From positions 310,001 through 374,000 of the forward strand of contig NZ_CANMFT010000003.1 in the NCBI RefSeq assembly GCF_947497285.1: a stretch of DNA of 64,000 nt, given 5' to 3'. Within the stretch, counting starts at the first letter, position 1, and each line of letters starts with the position of its first letter. The notes below the pieces were generated by a model. That model did no database searches, had not been told where the DNA came from, and worked only from the letters and a program-made list of their open reading frames with translations. Both the position numbers and the translations under genes were made by a program. Shown piece by piece: positions 7,905 through 16,912 of this stretch. The stretch comes from an uncultured Aliiroseovarius sp. Its GTDB lineage: Bacteria > Pseudomonadota > Alphaproteobacteria > Rhodobacterales > Rhodobacteraceae.

Positions 7905-9092
7905 ATGAAGGCTCCTGATCTGCAAATCGAACCGCCACGTCTGGGCGAACCCTACCTTCTGACACCCGGTCCGCTGACCACGTCTTATGCCGTCAAAGAG
8001 GCGATGTTGCGCGACTGGGGAAGCTGGGACGATGACTTCCGCGCCATGACCAGCGATATGCGCGCGCGCCTGTTGGTGTTGCTGGGCGAAGGCTCTGATG
8101 ACTTCGATTGCGTGCCGATGCAGGGCAGCGGATCGTTCTCGGTCGAGGCCATGTTGGCGTCCTTCATTCCGCGTGACGGTAAGGCGCTGGTGCTGGCAAA
8201 CGGTGCTTATGGGATGCGGTCTGCGCAGACGTTGGAGTATCTTGGGCGCGAGCATATCGTGCTGAACAAGGGCGACTATCTTCCGCCGCGTGGGGACGAG
8301 GTCGCGCAGATCCTGGCCGATGACCCCGCGATCACCCATGTCGTCGCCATTCACTGCGAAACCAGTTCTGGTATTCTGAACCCAGTCGAGGAAATCTCGG
8401 AAGCAACATACGCTGCCGGACGGAAGCTGCTGGTCGACTCGATGTCCGCCTTTGGGGCGATCGAATTGAAGGTCGCGGATATCCGATACGAGGCGATGGT
8501 GTCCTCTGCCAACAAATGCATCGAAGGTGTGCCGGGCTTTGGCTTCATCATTGCCCGTAAATCCGAGCTGGAAGCCGCCAAAGGTAATAGCCATTCGCTG
8601 AGCCTGGATGTCCACGCGCAATGGGCGCATATGAACAAGACCGGCCAATGGCGGTTCACTCCGCCCACCCATGTCGTTGCAGCATTTCTTGAAGCTCTGC
8701 GCGGCCACGAGGCCGAGGGCGGCGTTGCCGGTCGTGGCGGGCGTTACACGCGCAACCGCGACGTGATGGTCGACGGCATGCGCGAACTTGGGTTCGAAAC
8801 CCTGCTGAAAGATCGCTGGCTGTCGCCCATCATCGTGACCTTCTTCTGCCCGGCGGATGAAAACTTCGTCTTTGACCACTTCTATGAGCTTATGAAAGAC
8901 AAGGGGTTTATCATCTATCCGGGCAAACTAACGGTTGTCGACAGTTTCCGCGTCGGCTGCATCGGTCAGATGGATGAAAACGTCATGCGGCAGGTTGTGA
9001 CTGCCGCGAAGGAATCGTTGGACGAGATGGGCGTAGAAAGCGCGGCACCTCCTGCAATTGCACTTGAAGAACGCGCCAAGCTGGCTGCCTGA
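7905..9092 (+). CDS. phnW: 2-aminoethylphosphonate--pyruvate transaminase
   Basis: PLP enzyme of 395 residues that moves the amino group of AEP to pyruvate, giving phosphonoacetaldehyde and alanine; first step of AEP breakdown. The N-terminal LLTPGPLTTSYAVKEAM motif, D178 in LLVDSMSAFG and PLP lysine K204 in SANKCIEGVPGFGF are characteristic. The length is slightly above the usual 360-370 because of a short C-terminal tail. It is the first gene of a phnW-phnA-phnY operon with an 18-base gap to phnA, divergent from the LysR gene. Confidence 0.95.
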   Translation: MKAPDLQIEPPRLGEPYLLTPGPLTTSYAVKEAMLRDWGSWDDDFRAMTSDMRARLLVLLGEGSDDFDCVPMQGSGSFSVEAMLASFIPRDGKALVLANGAYGMRSAQTLEYLGREHIVLNKGDYLPPRGDEVAQILADDPAITHVVAIHCETSSGILNPVEEISEATYAAGRKLLVDSMSAFGAIELKVADIRYEAMVSSANKCIEGVPGFGFIIARKSELEAAKGNSHSLSLDVHAQWAHMNKTGQWRFTPPTHVVAAFLEALRGHEAEGGVAGRGGRYTRNRDVMVDGMRELGFETLLKDRWLSPIIVTFFCPADENFVFDHFYELMKDKGFIIYPGKLTVVDSFRVGCIGQMDENVMRQVVTAAKESLDEMGVESAAPPAIALEERAKLAA

Positions 9093-9110
9093 ATACGAAG
9101 GAAAGACTTA

Positions 9111-10355
9111 ATGACCATTCAATCCCCCGTCGTTGCAAACGGGCGTGCCTATCCTGCTCCGAAAACCTGTGCGATTGCGATTTGCCTTGATGGCTGCGAA
9201 CCGGAATATCTGGACAAGGCGATTGCCGATGGCTTGATGCCGACCCTGAAACGTATGCGCGAAACCGGCACCGACCGGCTGGCGCATTCGGTCATTCCGT
9301 CCTTCACCAATCCCAACAACTTGTCTATTGCCACCGGGCGTCCGCCGGTCGTGCACGGGATTTGCGGCAACTATCTTTACGAGCCGGAAACCGGCGAAGA
9401 AGTGATGATGAACGACGTGCGCTTCTTGCGCGCGCCGACGATCTTTTCGCAGTTCTACGAGGCGGGCGCACGGGTTGCGATTGTGACGGCGAAGGACAAA
9501 CTACGCGCTTTGCTGGGAGCTGGTCTGAAGTTCGACGAGGATCGCGCGAAATGCTTCTCGGCCGAGAAGTCTGACACCTCCACCCAAGCCGAACATGGTC
9601 AGGACGCGGCCAGCACATGGCTGGGTATGGCCCAGCCAGAGGTCTATTCCGCCGAACTTTCCGAGTTTGTGTTTGCCGCCGGCGTGAAGCTTCTGCGCGA
9701 ATGGAAGCCGGACGTGATGTATCTGACCACCACGGATTATGTGCAACACAAATATGCCCCCGATCAGGCCGAGGCCAAGGCGTTTTACGAGATGTTCGAC
9801 AAATACCTAACCGAACTTGACGCGATGGGTGCGGCCATCGTCGTGACCGCTGATCATGGCATGAAACCCAAGCACCACGCCGATGGTTCGCCCTCGGTCG
9901 TGTATGTGCAGGACCTGCTGGATGGTTGGCTGGGTGAAGCCGCCGCGCGTCTGATCCTGCCGATCACCGACCCCTATGTTGTGCACCACGGCGCTCTTGG
10001 CTCTTTTGCCACCGCCTATCTGCCTGATGGCGCGGACCATAATGACATCATGGCCAAGCTGCGCGCAACCAACGGGATCACCGATGTGCTGACCAAGGCC
10101 GAAGCGGTTGCGCGCTTTGAACTGCCCGGCGACCGGATTGGCGACGTGGTATTGGTGTCAGGTGAAAACATCTGCATTGGCACGTCTGAGCACCGCCACG
10201 ATCTGGCGGCGTTGAACGAACCCTTGCGCAGCCACGGTGGTCTGACCGAGCAAGAGGTGCCGTTCATCTGCAACCGCGTTCTGCCCCTGCCGGAACGTCC
10301 CGTCTTGCGGAACTTTGACGCGTTCTTCTATGCCACCGAAGCTGCGGCGCTTTGA
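9111..10355 (+). CDS. phnA: Phosphonoacetate hydrolase
   Basis: Zinc enzyme of the alkaline phosphatase superfamily (414 residues) that cleaves phosphonoacetate into acetate and phosphate; last step of the PhnW-PhnY-PhnA route. Visible metal and catalytic residues are D27 in CLDGCEPEY, nucleophile T66 in [11 protein letters not shown]209 and H213 in [11 protein letters not shown]248 and H249 in TADHGMKPK, and a later His in LRSHGG. These sit at constant offset from those known in the Sinorhizobium enzyme. RBS GAAGGAAAG. It shares the transcript with phnW and phnY. Confidence 0.95.
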   Translation: MTIQSPVVANGRAYPAPKTCAIAICLDGCEPEYLDKAIADGLMPTLKRMRETGTDRLAHSVIPSFTNPNNLSIATGRPPVVHGICGNYLYEPETGEEVMMNDVRFLRAPTIFSQFYEAGARVAIVTAKDKLRALLGAGLKFDEDRAKCFSAEKSDTSTQAEHGQDAASTWLGMAQPEVYSAELSEFVFAAGVKLLREWKPDVMYLTTTDYVQHKYAPDQAEAKAFYEMFDKYLTELDAMGAAIVVTADHGMKPKHHADGSPSVVYVQDLLDGWLGEAAARLILPITDPYVVHHGALGSFATAYLPDGADHNDIMAKLRATNGITDVLTKAEAVARFELPGDRIGDVVLVSGENICIGTSEHRHDLAALNEPLRSHGGLTEQEVPFICNRVLPLPERPVLRNFDAFFYATEAAAL

Positions 10356-10371
10356 TATGAAGGATGACGTG

Positions 10372-11820
10372 ATGAGCAAAGACGATATTCGACACGAAGG
10401 GATGCGCATAGGGGGCGAGATCGTGTTCACCGACGATGTCGTCCCGGTGAAGTATCCATATACCGATGAGGTGATCGGAACGGTCCCCGCAGGCCAAGCC
10501 GAACACGCGCGTAAGGCATTCGAGATTGCCGCGAACTACAAATCGAAATTGTCACGCTATGAACGGTCGCAAATCCTGCAGCGGGCAGGCGAATTGATCG
10601 GCGAGCGGCGTGAATTTCTGGCCAAATGGCTGACGTTGGAGCTTGGCATCTGCCACCAGCACGCCATTTACGAGACCAAGCGCGCGCAGGATGTGTATCA
10701 ATTTGCCGCCCAGCAGGCGATGAATGATGACGGCGAGATTTTCTCGTGCGACCTGACCCATAACGGCAAAGAACGCAAGATTTTCACCAAGCGCGAACCA
10801 GTGAAAGCGATCAGTGCGATCACACCGTTCAACCATCCGCTCAACATGGTCAGCCACAAGATTGCCCCGTCGATTGCGACCAACAACTGCATGGTGTGCA
10901 AGCCGACCGAACTGACGCCCCTGACCGCGATTGCGCTGGCCGATATCCTCTATGAGGCGGGACTGCCGCCCGAGATGTTTCAGGTCGTCACCGGCTGGCC
11001 GCAGGACATCGGGGAAGAGATGATCGTCAATGAAAATATCGACATCATTACCTTCACGGGTGGTGTGCCGGTGGGCAAGATGATCGCCGAAAAGGCGGCC
11101 TACAAACGGCAGGCGCTGGAGCTTGGCGGCAACGATCCGTTGATCGTCTGCAACGATCTGAACGACGCCGATCTGGACAAGGCTGCGACCATCGCGGTGG
11201 CGGGGGCCACAGGAAATTCCGGGCAACGCTGCACAGCCATCAAACGTATTCTTGTGCAGGAAAGCGTCGCCGACAGGTTTGTTCCGCTGGTGCTGGCTAA
11301 GGCCAAGGCAATCAAGTTCGGCGATCCACAAGACCCCAAAACGGAACTGGGCTGCGTGATCCATGCGCAGGCCGCAGAGCTTTTCGAAAAACGTGTGTTC
11401 ATGGCCGAAAAAGACGGCGCGAAAATTCTGTATCACCCCGGACGCGACGGCGCGCTTCTGCCACCCATCGTGGTGGACCACGTGCCCCATGACAGCGAAT
11501 TGGTGATGGAGGAAACCTTCGGCCCAATCATCCCGATCGTGCGTGTGCCGGATGATGATGACGAGGTTATGGCGATCTCGAACTCGACCCAATTCGGGCT
11601 GTCATCGGGTGTTTGCACCAACGATCTGCACCGCGCGATTGCCTATATCAACGGTTTGGATGTCGGCACTTGCAACATCTGGGAACAGCCCGGCTACCGT
11701 ATCGAAATGTCGCCTTTTGGCGGGATCAAGGACAGCGGCAACGCCGTTAAGGAAGGCGTGATCGAGGCGATGAAGTTCTTTACCAACGTGAAAACCTATT
11801 CGCTGCCCTGGCCAAACTAG
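10372..11820 (+). CDS. phnY: Phosphonoacetaldehyde dehydrogenase
   Basis: NAD-dependent aldehyde dehydrogenase of 482 residues that oxidises phosphonoacetaldehyde to phosphonoacetate, linking PhnW and PhnA. Catalytic C287 in [11 protein letters not shown], general base E250 in ALELGGNDP, oxyanion N154 in TPFNHPLN. The ATG at 10372 is chosen because AAGGA lies 7 bases before it and the length agrees with characterised PhnY; an in-frame ATG at 10357 is possible. A strong terminator follows directly, closing the phnW-phnA-phnY unit. Confidence 0.94.
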   Translation: MSKDDIRHEGMRIGGEIVFTDDVVPVKYPYTDEVIGTVPAGQAEHARKAFEIAANYKSKLSRYERSQILQRAGELIGERREFLAKWLTLELGICHQHAIYETKRAQDVYQFAAQQAMNDDGEIFSCDLTHNGKERKIFTKREPVKAISAITPFNHPLNMVSHKIAPSIATNNCMVCKPTELTPLTAIALADILYEAGLPPEMFQVVTGWPQDIGEEMIVNENIDIITFTGGVPVGKMIAEKAAYKRQALELGGNDPLIVCNDLNDADLDKAATIAVAGATGNSGQRCTAIKRILVQESVADRFVPLVLAKAKAIKFGDPQDPKTELGCVIHAQAAELFEKRVFMAEKDGAKILYHPGRDGALLPPIVVDHVPHDSELVMEETFGPIIPIVRVPDDDDEVMAISNSTQFGLSSGVCTNDLHRAIAYINGLDVGTCNIWEQPGYRIEMSPFGGIKDSGNAVKEGVIEAMKFFTNVKTYSLPWPN

Positions 11821-11849
11821 GGGTCGCGGCTCATATTTCCTCCCTGACT

Positions 11850-11881
11850 GTGAGGCTCAGATATCTGAGCCTCACCTTTTT
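11850..11881 (+). terminator. Intrinsic terminator after phnY
   Basis: GTGAGGCTCAG (11850-11860) and CTGAGCCTCAC (11865-11875) form a perfect 11-bp stem with an ATAT loop, followed by CTTTTT. It separates phnY from the next gene by only 14 bases, so read-through may still supply that gene. Confidence 0.9.
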
Positions 11882-11894
11882 CAATTGAGGCACC

Positions 11895-13250
11895 ATGACC
11901 AAGAAAATCGTTCACACCGAAGGCGAATCCAACACGTCAGACGCCCGGCAGTCTTGGTTGAAGAAATCCATCGGCCCGAACTCTGCTCCGCTTCTAAAAC
12001 GCGACGCCAAGGCGTTCATGCACCAAAGCCTCTCCAGCCCGTGTGTCAGCACCATTGCCAAGGCGGACGGTATCTGGATCGAGGATGCAGATGGTCGCAA
12101 GTTCATGGATTTTCATGGAAATTCTGTGCACCATATCGGCTATGGTCACCCCAAACTGATTGCTGCGATTAAGGCGCAACTGGATGATCTGCCCTTTGCC
12201 CCGCGCCGCTTCACCAACGATCCGGCGGTCGAATTGGCTGAAAAGCTGGCCGCGATTGCGCCCAGCGATCTGGGCAAGGTTCTGTTCACCACCGGCGGTT
12301 CAGACGCCAATGAGGTGGCGTTGAAAATCGCCCGCGCAGCGACGGGGCGGTTCAAGACCATCTCGTTCTGGGATGCGTTTCATGGGGCAGGTATGGGGGC
12401 GGCCAGCGTGGGGGGCGAGGCGACGTTCCGCAGCCACATCGCGGGGCCGCTTCTGTCGGGCACTGAGCACGTCGCACCCTTCGCCTGCTACCGCTGCCCA
12501 TACAATCACGAAAGCCCTGACACCTGCGGATTGGCCTGCGCCAAGATGGTCCAGTATGTGTTGGAACGCGAAGGCGATGTGGCGGCGGTGATCGCTGAAC
12601 CCATGCGTGCGGTGCCGTATGTTCCGCCCCCCGGTTTCTGGAAATCTGTGCGCGAGGCGTGCAACCGCCACGGCGCGCTGCTGATCATGGATGAAATCCC
12701 GACCGGGCTGGGCAAGACGGGCAAAATGTTCGCGTTTGAACATGACGAGATCATCCCCGACATCGTCACCATGGGCAAAGCGCTGGGTGGTGGCATTCTT
12801 CCGATTGCCGCTTGCGTGGCCCGGCGCGAACTGGACGTCTGCGGTGATTTCGCCATCGGGCATTACACGCACGAGAAGAACCCGGTTACATCCCGCGCCG
12901 CCCTGACCACCATCGAGATCATTGAGGAAGAAGGATTGGTCGCCCGATCTGCTGAGCTTGGCACCCACGCGATGCAGGTGCTTCAGGATCGTTTGCAAGA
13001 TGTCCCGATTGTCGGGGACATTCGTGGTCGCGGCCTGATGTTCGGCGTCGAAATCGTCGAGGATCGGACCTTGAAAACCCCCGGCAACGCGCGGGCTGAA
13101 CGGATCTATTACGCCTGTCTGGACGCCGGTCTGAGCTTCAAGATCAGCCAAGGCTGCGTGTTGACCCTGTCGCCGCCCCTGACCATCGCGCGTGACGATT
13201 TGGACCGCGCGCTGGATATCGTGGTGACGGCCATCAAAGACGCGGCATGA
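11895..13250 (+). CDS. pbfA: Class III PLP enzyme, probable (R)-1-hydroxy-2-aminoethylphosphonate ammonia-lyase
   Basis: PLP protein of 451 residues in the class III aminotransferase fold: D266 in LLIMDEIPTGLG, PLP lysine K295 in TMGKALGGG, and a four-cysteine patch (C198, C201, C211, C215). Known biology: PbfA, a class III family lyase that recurs in phnW clusters, converts (R)-1-hydroxy-AEP to phosphonoacetaldehyde and ammonia. Position right behind phnW-phnA-phnY supports that role here, since its product would enter PhnY. This is inference from family and context; an ordinary transaminase for another phosphonate is the alternative. It overlaps the next gene by 4 bases (ATGA). Confidence 0.7.
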   Translation: MTKKIVHTEGESNTSDARQSWLKKSIGPNSAPLLKRDAKAFMHQSLSSPCVSTIAKADGIWIEDADGRKFMDFHGNSVHHIGYGHPKLIAAIKAQLDDLPFAPRRFTNDPAVELAEKLAAIAPSDLGKVLFTTGGSDANEVALKIARAATGRFKTISFWDAFHGAGMGAASVGGEATFRSHIAGPLLSGTEHVAPFACYRCPYNHESPDTCGLACAKMVQYVLEREGDVAAVIAEPMRAVPYVPPPGFWKSVREACNRHGALLIMDEIPTGLGKTGKMFAFEHDEIIPDIVTMGKALGGGILPIAACVARRELDVCGDFAIGHYTHEKNPVTSRAALTTIEIIEEEGLVARSAELGTHAMQVLQDRLQDVPIVGDIRGRGLMFGVEIVEDRTLKTPGNARAERIYYACLDAGLSFKISQGCVLTLSPPLTIARDDLDRALDIVVTAIKDAA

Positions 13251-14086
13251 CCGCTCAGGTCGCCTTGATTGTCCTCTCGGCGGCCTTCCTGCATGCGCTG
13301 TGGAATGCGCTGGTGAAAGGGGCAGGGGACAGGGTGATCATGTTGGGCATGATTGCCTTGGGGCATGTGGCCTTTGCCCTGACCTTCATTGGGTTCGTGC
13401 CCTTCCCGGACCCGTCGGCATGGCCCTTTATGGTCGCGTCCATTGCGATCCACTGGCTGTATTTCTACTTCCTGAACGTCGCCTATCGTCTGGGCGATCT
13501 GAGCTTCATCTATCCCGTGGCGCGTGGCTTTGCCCCGGTTCTTGTCGCCTTGGGCGCGCAGTTCTGGGTGGGCGAAACGCTTCCGCTTCAAGCATGGATT
13601 GGCATCTTCAGCGTCTCGGCGGGGATCATGTTTCTGGCCCAAGGCGCGTTTGGAGCCACCATGTCCAGAAACGCACTGCTGGCCGCCTTGGCGATCGGTG
13701 CCACGGTCGTGGCCTATACGCTGGTCGACGGGTTCGGAGTGCGAACCTCCGGCCACGCGTTGGGCTATATCGGCTGGCTGTTCCTGTCGAAAATCCTGAT
13801 CGTCCTGTTCCTGTTTCCAAGCCGGATGGACCGGCTGCGCGCACAACCGCCCAGAACTTTGCTGATCGGGTTCATGGGGGGCGTCGTGTCTGGCACAGCC
13901 TATGCGCTGGTGCTTTATGCCAAGACCATCGCGCCGCTGGGCATCGTGTCCGCGCTGCGCGAAACGTCGGTGATCTTTGCCGCCCTGATCGGGGTGCTCT
14001 GGTTCGGCGAAGGGCCAAGGGCACGGCGGCTTTTGTCGGCTGCGGCTGTCGGGGCTGGGATCATCTGCATCGGGCTGGTGCGGTAG
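13247..14086 (+). CDS. EamA/DMT-family permease
   Basis: Inner-membrane protein of 279 residues with about ten hydrophobic segments in two EamA repeats (first near 5-135, second near 148-278). The family exports or imports small metabolites. The start overlaps the PbfA-like gene by 4 bases, so the two are probably translated together, and the substrate may be an amine or phosphonate linked to that enzyme. That link is inferred from coupling only. Confidence 0.8.
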   Translation: MTAQVALIVLSAAFLHALWNALVKGAGDRVIMLGMIALGHVAFALTFIGFVPFPDPSAWPFMVASIAIHWLYFYFLNVAYRLGDLSFIYPVARGFAPVLVALGAQFWVGETLPLQAWIGIFSVSAGIMFLAQGAFGATMSRNALLAALAIGATVVAYTLVDGFGVRTSGHALGYIGWLFLSKILIVLFLFPSRMDRLRAQPPRTLLIGFMGGVVSGTAYALVLYAKTIAPLGIVSALRETSVIFAALIGVLWFGEGPRARRLLSAAAVGAGIICIGLVR

Positions 14087-14094
14087 CCCGCGCC

Positions 14095-15108
14095 CTAATC
14101 GGCAAAAACCACGCCCTTGGTTTGAGCGCGCAGACGGGGGTCATGGGATTTGATCAGCACATCGCGCCCTTCCAATACCTCAAGACAGCGGGCGAGTGTT
14201 TCTTCCTCCAACCGCTGCATCGCGTCCTCGGTATAGAAGGTCAGATGCGGTGACAGGATCACGTTCGGGTGGTCAAACAACTCACTCATGGGATGGCCTG
14301 ATCTGGCCAGGGGTTCTTGGCTGAACACGTCCAGCCCCGCCCCTGCGATCCAGCGCTCGCGGATCGCTTGGACAAGGGCAGCCTCGTCCACAATCGCGCC
14401 ACGCGACACGTTGATCAGGAAGGCCGAGGGCTTCATCGCGCGAAGTTCCTCTGCGCCGATCATACCGCGGGTATCGTCGTTCAAAACCGCATGGATGGTC
14501 ACGAAATCGCTCTGCGTCAACAGGTCATGCAGGTTGTCGATCTTTGTCACACCCAGTTCGGCCATATCCTCAGCCGAGGTATGTGGGCTGTAGGCAATAA
14601 CATTCGCGCGGAACCCAAGCCCGGCCATGCGCGCCATGCTGCGCCCGATCTTGCCCAACCCGACAACGCCGACCGTCTTGCCCGCGATGTCAGAGCCTAA
14701 CCAAATGGGTTCCGGCCACGCCCATCCCTTGGCGGTCATATGCGTGTTCAGCGCGCACAGTTTCTTAGCCAGCGCGATCAATAGGGCAAAGGCGCCTTCC
14801 GCCACAGTGTCTTCTGCGTATTCAGGAATATTGACGACAGGCACGCGGTGTTCAATTGCTGCAGGTATGTCGATCGCGTCGATCCCCACGCCATATTTGA
14901 CGATCCCTTTCAGATGAACCGCGCCTTCGATGATCCGGCGCGTGATCGGGGTGTAGCACATCAACAAAAGATCGGCGTCGCGGGTAGCACTTGCCACGGC
15001 GGGTTCAGATGCTCCATCCGGCAAAAGCACCAGATCATGGCCCGCATCCCTTAGCTTCTGGTCCAGAAGTGGTGTTTGCAGATTGCTGTCTGTTCTGACG
15101 ATCTTCAT
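14095..15108 (-). CDS. D-isomer-specific 2-hydroxyacid dehydrogenase
   Basis: NAD(P)-dependent dehydrogenase of 337 residues, similar to phosphoglycerate dehydrogenase and C-terminal-binding-protein types. Rossmann motif VGVVGLGKIGRSMARM near 155-170, catalytic Arg in INVSRGAIVDEAAL, Glu in DVFSQEPL, and His in LSPHLTFYTED. No ACT domain, so it is not SerA; a clear serA lies elsewhere in the window. It converges on the EamA gene. The natural 2-oxoacid or hydroxyacid cannot be told from sequence. Confidence 0.85.
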   Translation of the reverse strand: MKIVRTDSNLQTPLLDQKLRDAGHDLVLLPDGASEPAVASATRDADLLLMCYTPITRRIIEGAVHLKGIVKYGVGIDAIDIPAAIEHRVPVVNIPEYAEDTVAEGAFALLIALAKKLCALNTHMTAKGWAWPEPIWLGSDIAGKTVGVVGLGKIGRSMARMAGLGFRANVIAYSPHTSAEDMAELGVTKIDNLHDLLTQSDFVTIHAVLNDDTRGMIGAEELRAMKPSAFLINVSRGAIVDEAALVQAIRERWIAGAGLDVFSQEPLARSGHPMSELFDHPNVILSPHLTFYTEDAMQRLEEETLARCLEVLEGRDVLIKSHDPRLRAQTKGVVFAD

Positions 15109-15250
15109 CGCGGGCCCCTTGTCCTATCGCCAAGATCATACCGCGCAGCGACCTCTGTTGTGCAAATTCAATTTGCTGATGAGGTAATAGGTTTAGGCCA
15201 TCAGTTTGGTCGGTCAGGCTTTGTCTGGTCCGCAGAGCTTCCTCGCTTAT

Positions 15251-15299
15251 CAAACCCACACCCGCCGCCCTTGAGGACAAAGACGGCGGGGATGGTTTG
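15251..15299. repeat. Two-part inverted repeat
   Basis: CAAACC (15251-15256) pairs with GGTTTG (15294-15299), and inside it CCCGCCG (15261-15267) pairs with CGGCGGG (15284-15290). It lies between the stop of the secreted-protein gene and the start of the dehydrogenase gene. It lacks a T-run, so it may be a Rho-independent terminator remnant, an mRNA-stabilising hairpin or a regulatory site. Confidence 0.5.
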
Positions 15300-15340
15300 T
15301 GCATTCAGTGAACCGCGTGCCAACGCCGCACTTCATCCCG

Positions 15341-15937
15341 TCATTGAGCCGCATCCTCGACCAGCTCGATCCGCGTCAGCCGGTGACCGGGCTGGAGCGC
15401 GCAGACCAGCGTATAGGTGCTGCCCTGAGATAAGTCGGACGGGAAATCCACGCGATGCGCAGTGCCCCCACTTGGAAAGTTCTGCTGGGCACTATTGGGA
15501 ACGGGCTGTGCCGGGTTCAAAAGAAAATGCCCTGATGCAACCGAGTCTCCTGACACATTAACGACGTGAAAACGACACCCTGATGGACTGGTGCAGGCCC
15601 CGTTCAGACACTGGTCGAACGTTCCCTGTGCCGTAACATACTTGAAGTTTGCGCCATGATGTTCACGTGCGAGCGGACAGATGACGCGCAATCGCTTCGT
15701 GCTGCTTTTGTTCACAATAAAGCCGAATTGGGAAATCCCCAACGCATTGTCGCCGGCAAAGTCTTCATTGGCGGCTTGTCCTGTCCACCGATTGCAAATG
15801 CTACCTGGATAGGATTTTCCGTCGGCGGCCTGGACTGCACCGGCTGAAAGGCAGGCGAGCGACAAAACCAAGGCTTTCGCCAGACGCTTCTCGATGTGGT
15901 TTCCGAAAGAGTAGAAAAAAGTTCTGAAATCAACCAT
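15341..15937 (-). CDS. Secreted protein of unknown function
   Basis: 198-residue protein that I do not recognise. The ATG at 15937 is chosen because GGAG lies about 10 bases before it and a signal peptide with a hydrophobic core (KALVLSLACLSAGAVQA) then ends near residue 38. The mature part has several cysteines (for example CNRW, VICPL, QCLNGAC, GCRF, LVCAL), suggesting a disulfide-bonded, beta-rich periplasmic or extracellular domain. It is divergent from an AraC-type gene starting 82 bases away, so the two may form a regulated pair. Confidence 0.7.
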   Translation of the reverse strand: MVDFRTFFYSFGNHIEKRLAKALVLSLACLSAGAVQAADGKSYPGSICNRWTGQAANEDFAGDNALGISQFGFIVNKSSTKRLRVICPLAREHHGANFKYVTAQGTFDQCLNGACTSPSGCRFHVVNVSGDSVASGHFLLNPAQPVPNSAQQNFPSGGTAHRVDFPSDLSQGSTYTLVCALQPGHRLTRIELVEDAAQ

Positions 15938-16019
15938 AATAAGAACTCCTGCTGTTTGCGCGATGTGTAAAATCTGGGTTCTAGCAACCCGGCAAACAAA
16001 GGGATTGTAAATTTCGGCC

Positions 16020-16883
16020 ATGCAGCAGAACGACCAAGGCTCTGTCTATCGCCCTTTGCCGGTTTCCGCCGGGCTGCGGCCCTTCGTCAGGCGTTTCATG
16101 GTGGCAGATTGCGAGGACGAGCTGGATGTGAGGGTTCGCCCCGTGCCGACAGGTTATTGCTATCTTGGCTGGATTATGGATGGCCGGGTCAGTGCCGACA
16201 TTGACGGTGTTCGGACCGAGTTTGGCGACAGAGTTGCGCATATCTCAGGGCAGATTCATTGCCAGGACATCGAAGTGCGCTATCAGGGTCGCCTGATGCA
16301 TGTCCTTGTCGAAATGACCGCGACCGGGCTGTTTGCGCTGCTGGGGCAGCCCGCTGGCAGCTATTCTGGCAAGACAGTCGATTTGGGCGAGGAGGCGCTG
16401 AATTGGGTGCTTGGCGGTGCGCAGGCCGATAGGTTCGTGCGACCTGACCTGCAATCTACTCTGAGGCGGATCGAAGACTATCTTTCAGCCCGGACTGAAG
16501 CGCCGTTTTTCGTGCCGACCTATATCACTCAGGCTACAGAAATGATTGAAGCGGACCCAGACGGGATGATGGCAGGCGAGGTTGCCGCGCAGCTTGGCGT
16601 TTCGGCAAGACATTTGTCGCGCGGGTTCAAGAAATATATCGGCGTTCCACCTAACTATTTCCGGCGGATCATGCAAATTCAGCGGGCGATTGCCTTGGTG
16701 ACGACGGGTGATGAAAGCACACTGACCCAGATTTGTCTGGATTGCGGGTTCTATGATCAGGCGCATTTCATTCACGCGTTCAACCGCTTTTTCCTGACCA
16801 GTCCCAAAGCCTTTTTCGACAGCCCGGACCCGACATTGCTTTCGTTCTTGTCAAAACAGGACCTTGGCGGCGGGCGCCCGTGA
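16020..16883 (+). CDS. AraC-family transcriptional regulator
   Basis: 287-residue regulator. The C-terminal AraC double helix-turn-helix covers about 175-270 (LGVSARHLSRGFKKYIGVPP, then ICLDCGFYDQAHFIHAFNRF). The N-terminal part (about 1-150) is an AraC-type sensing domain of unknown ligand. It is divergent from the secreted-protein gene and is probably that gene's regulator. It ends 29 bases before the convergent doeB gene. Confidence 0.85.
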   Translation: MQQNDQGSVYRPLPVSAGLRPFVRRFMVADCEDELDVRVRPVPTGYCYLGWIMDGRVSADIDGVRTEFGDRVAHISGQIHCQDIEVRYQGRLMHVLVEMTATGLFALLGQPAGSYSGKTVDLGEEALNWVLGGAQADRFVRPDLQSTLRRIEDYLSARTEAPFFVPTYITQATEMIEADPDGMMAGEVAAQLGVSARHLSRGFKKYIGVPPNYFRRIMQIQRAIALVTTGDESTLTQICLDCGFYDQAHFIHAFNRFFLTSPKAFFDSPDPTLLSFLSKQDLGGGRP

Positions 16884-16912
16884 CGCACCTCACGGTTTGC
16901 CCTTTGGGTCGG

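Noticed and set aside
7803-8879. 358-codon minus-strand frame over phnW
   Set aside because: Antisense to phnW and overlapping the regulator intergenic region; no family features.
10552-11592. 346-codon minus-strand frame over phnY
   Set aside because: Antisense shadow; composition rich in His and Arg.
13109-13846. 245-codon minus-strand frame over the EamA gene
   Set aside because: Antisense shadow; hydrophilic mirror of a membrane protein gene.
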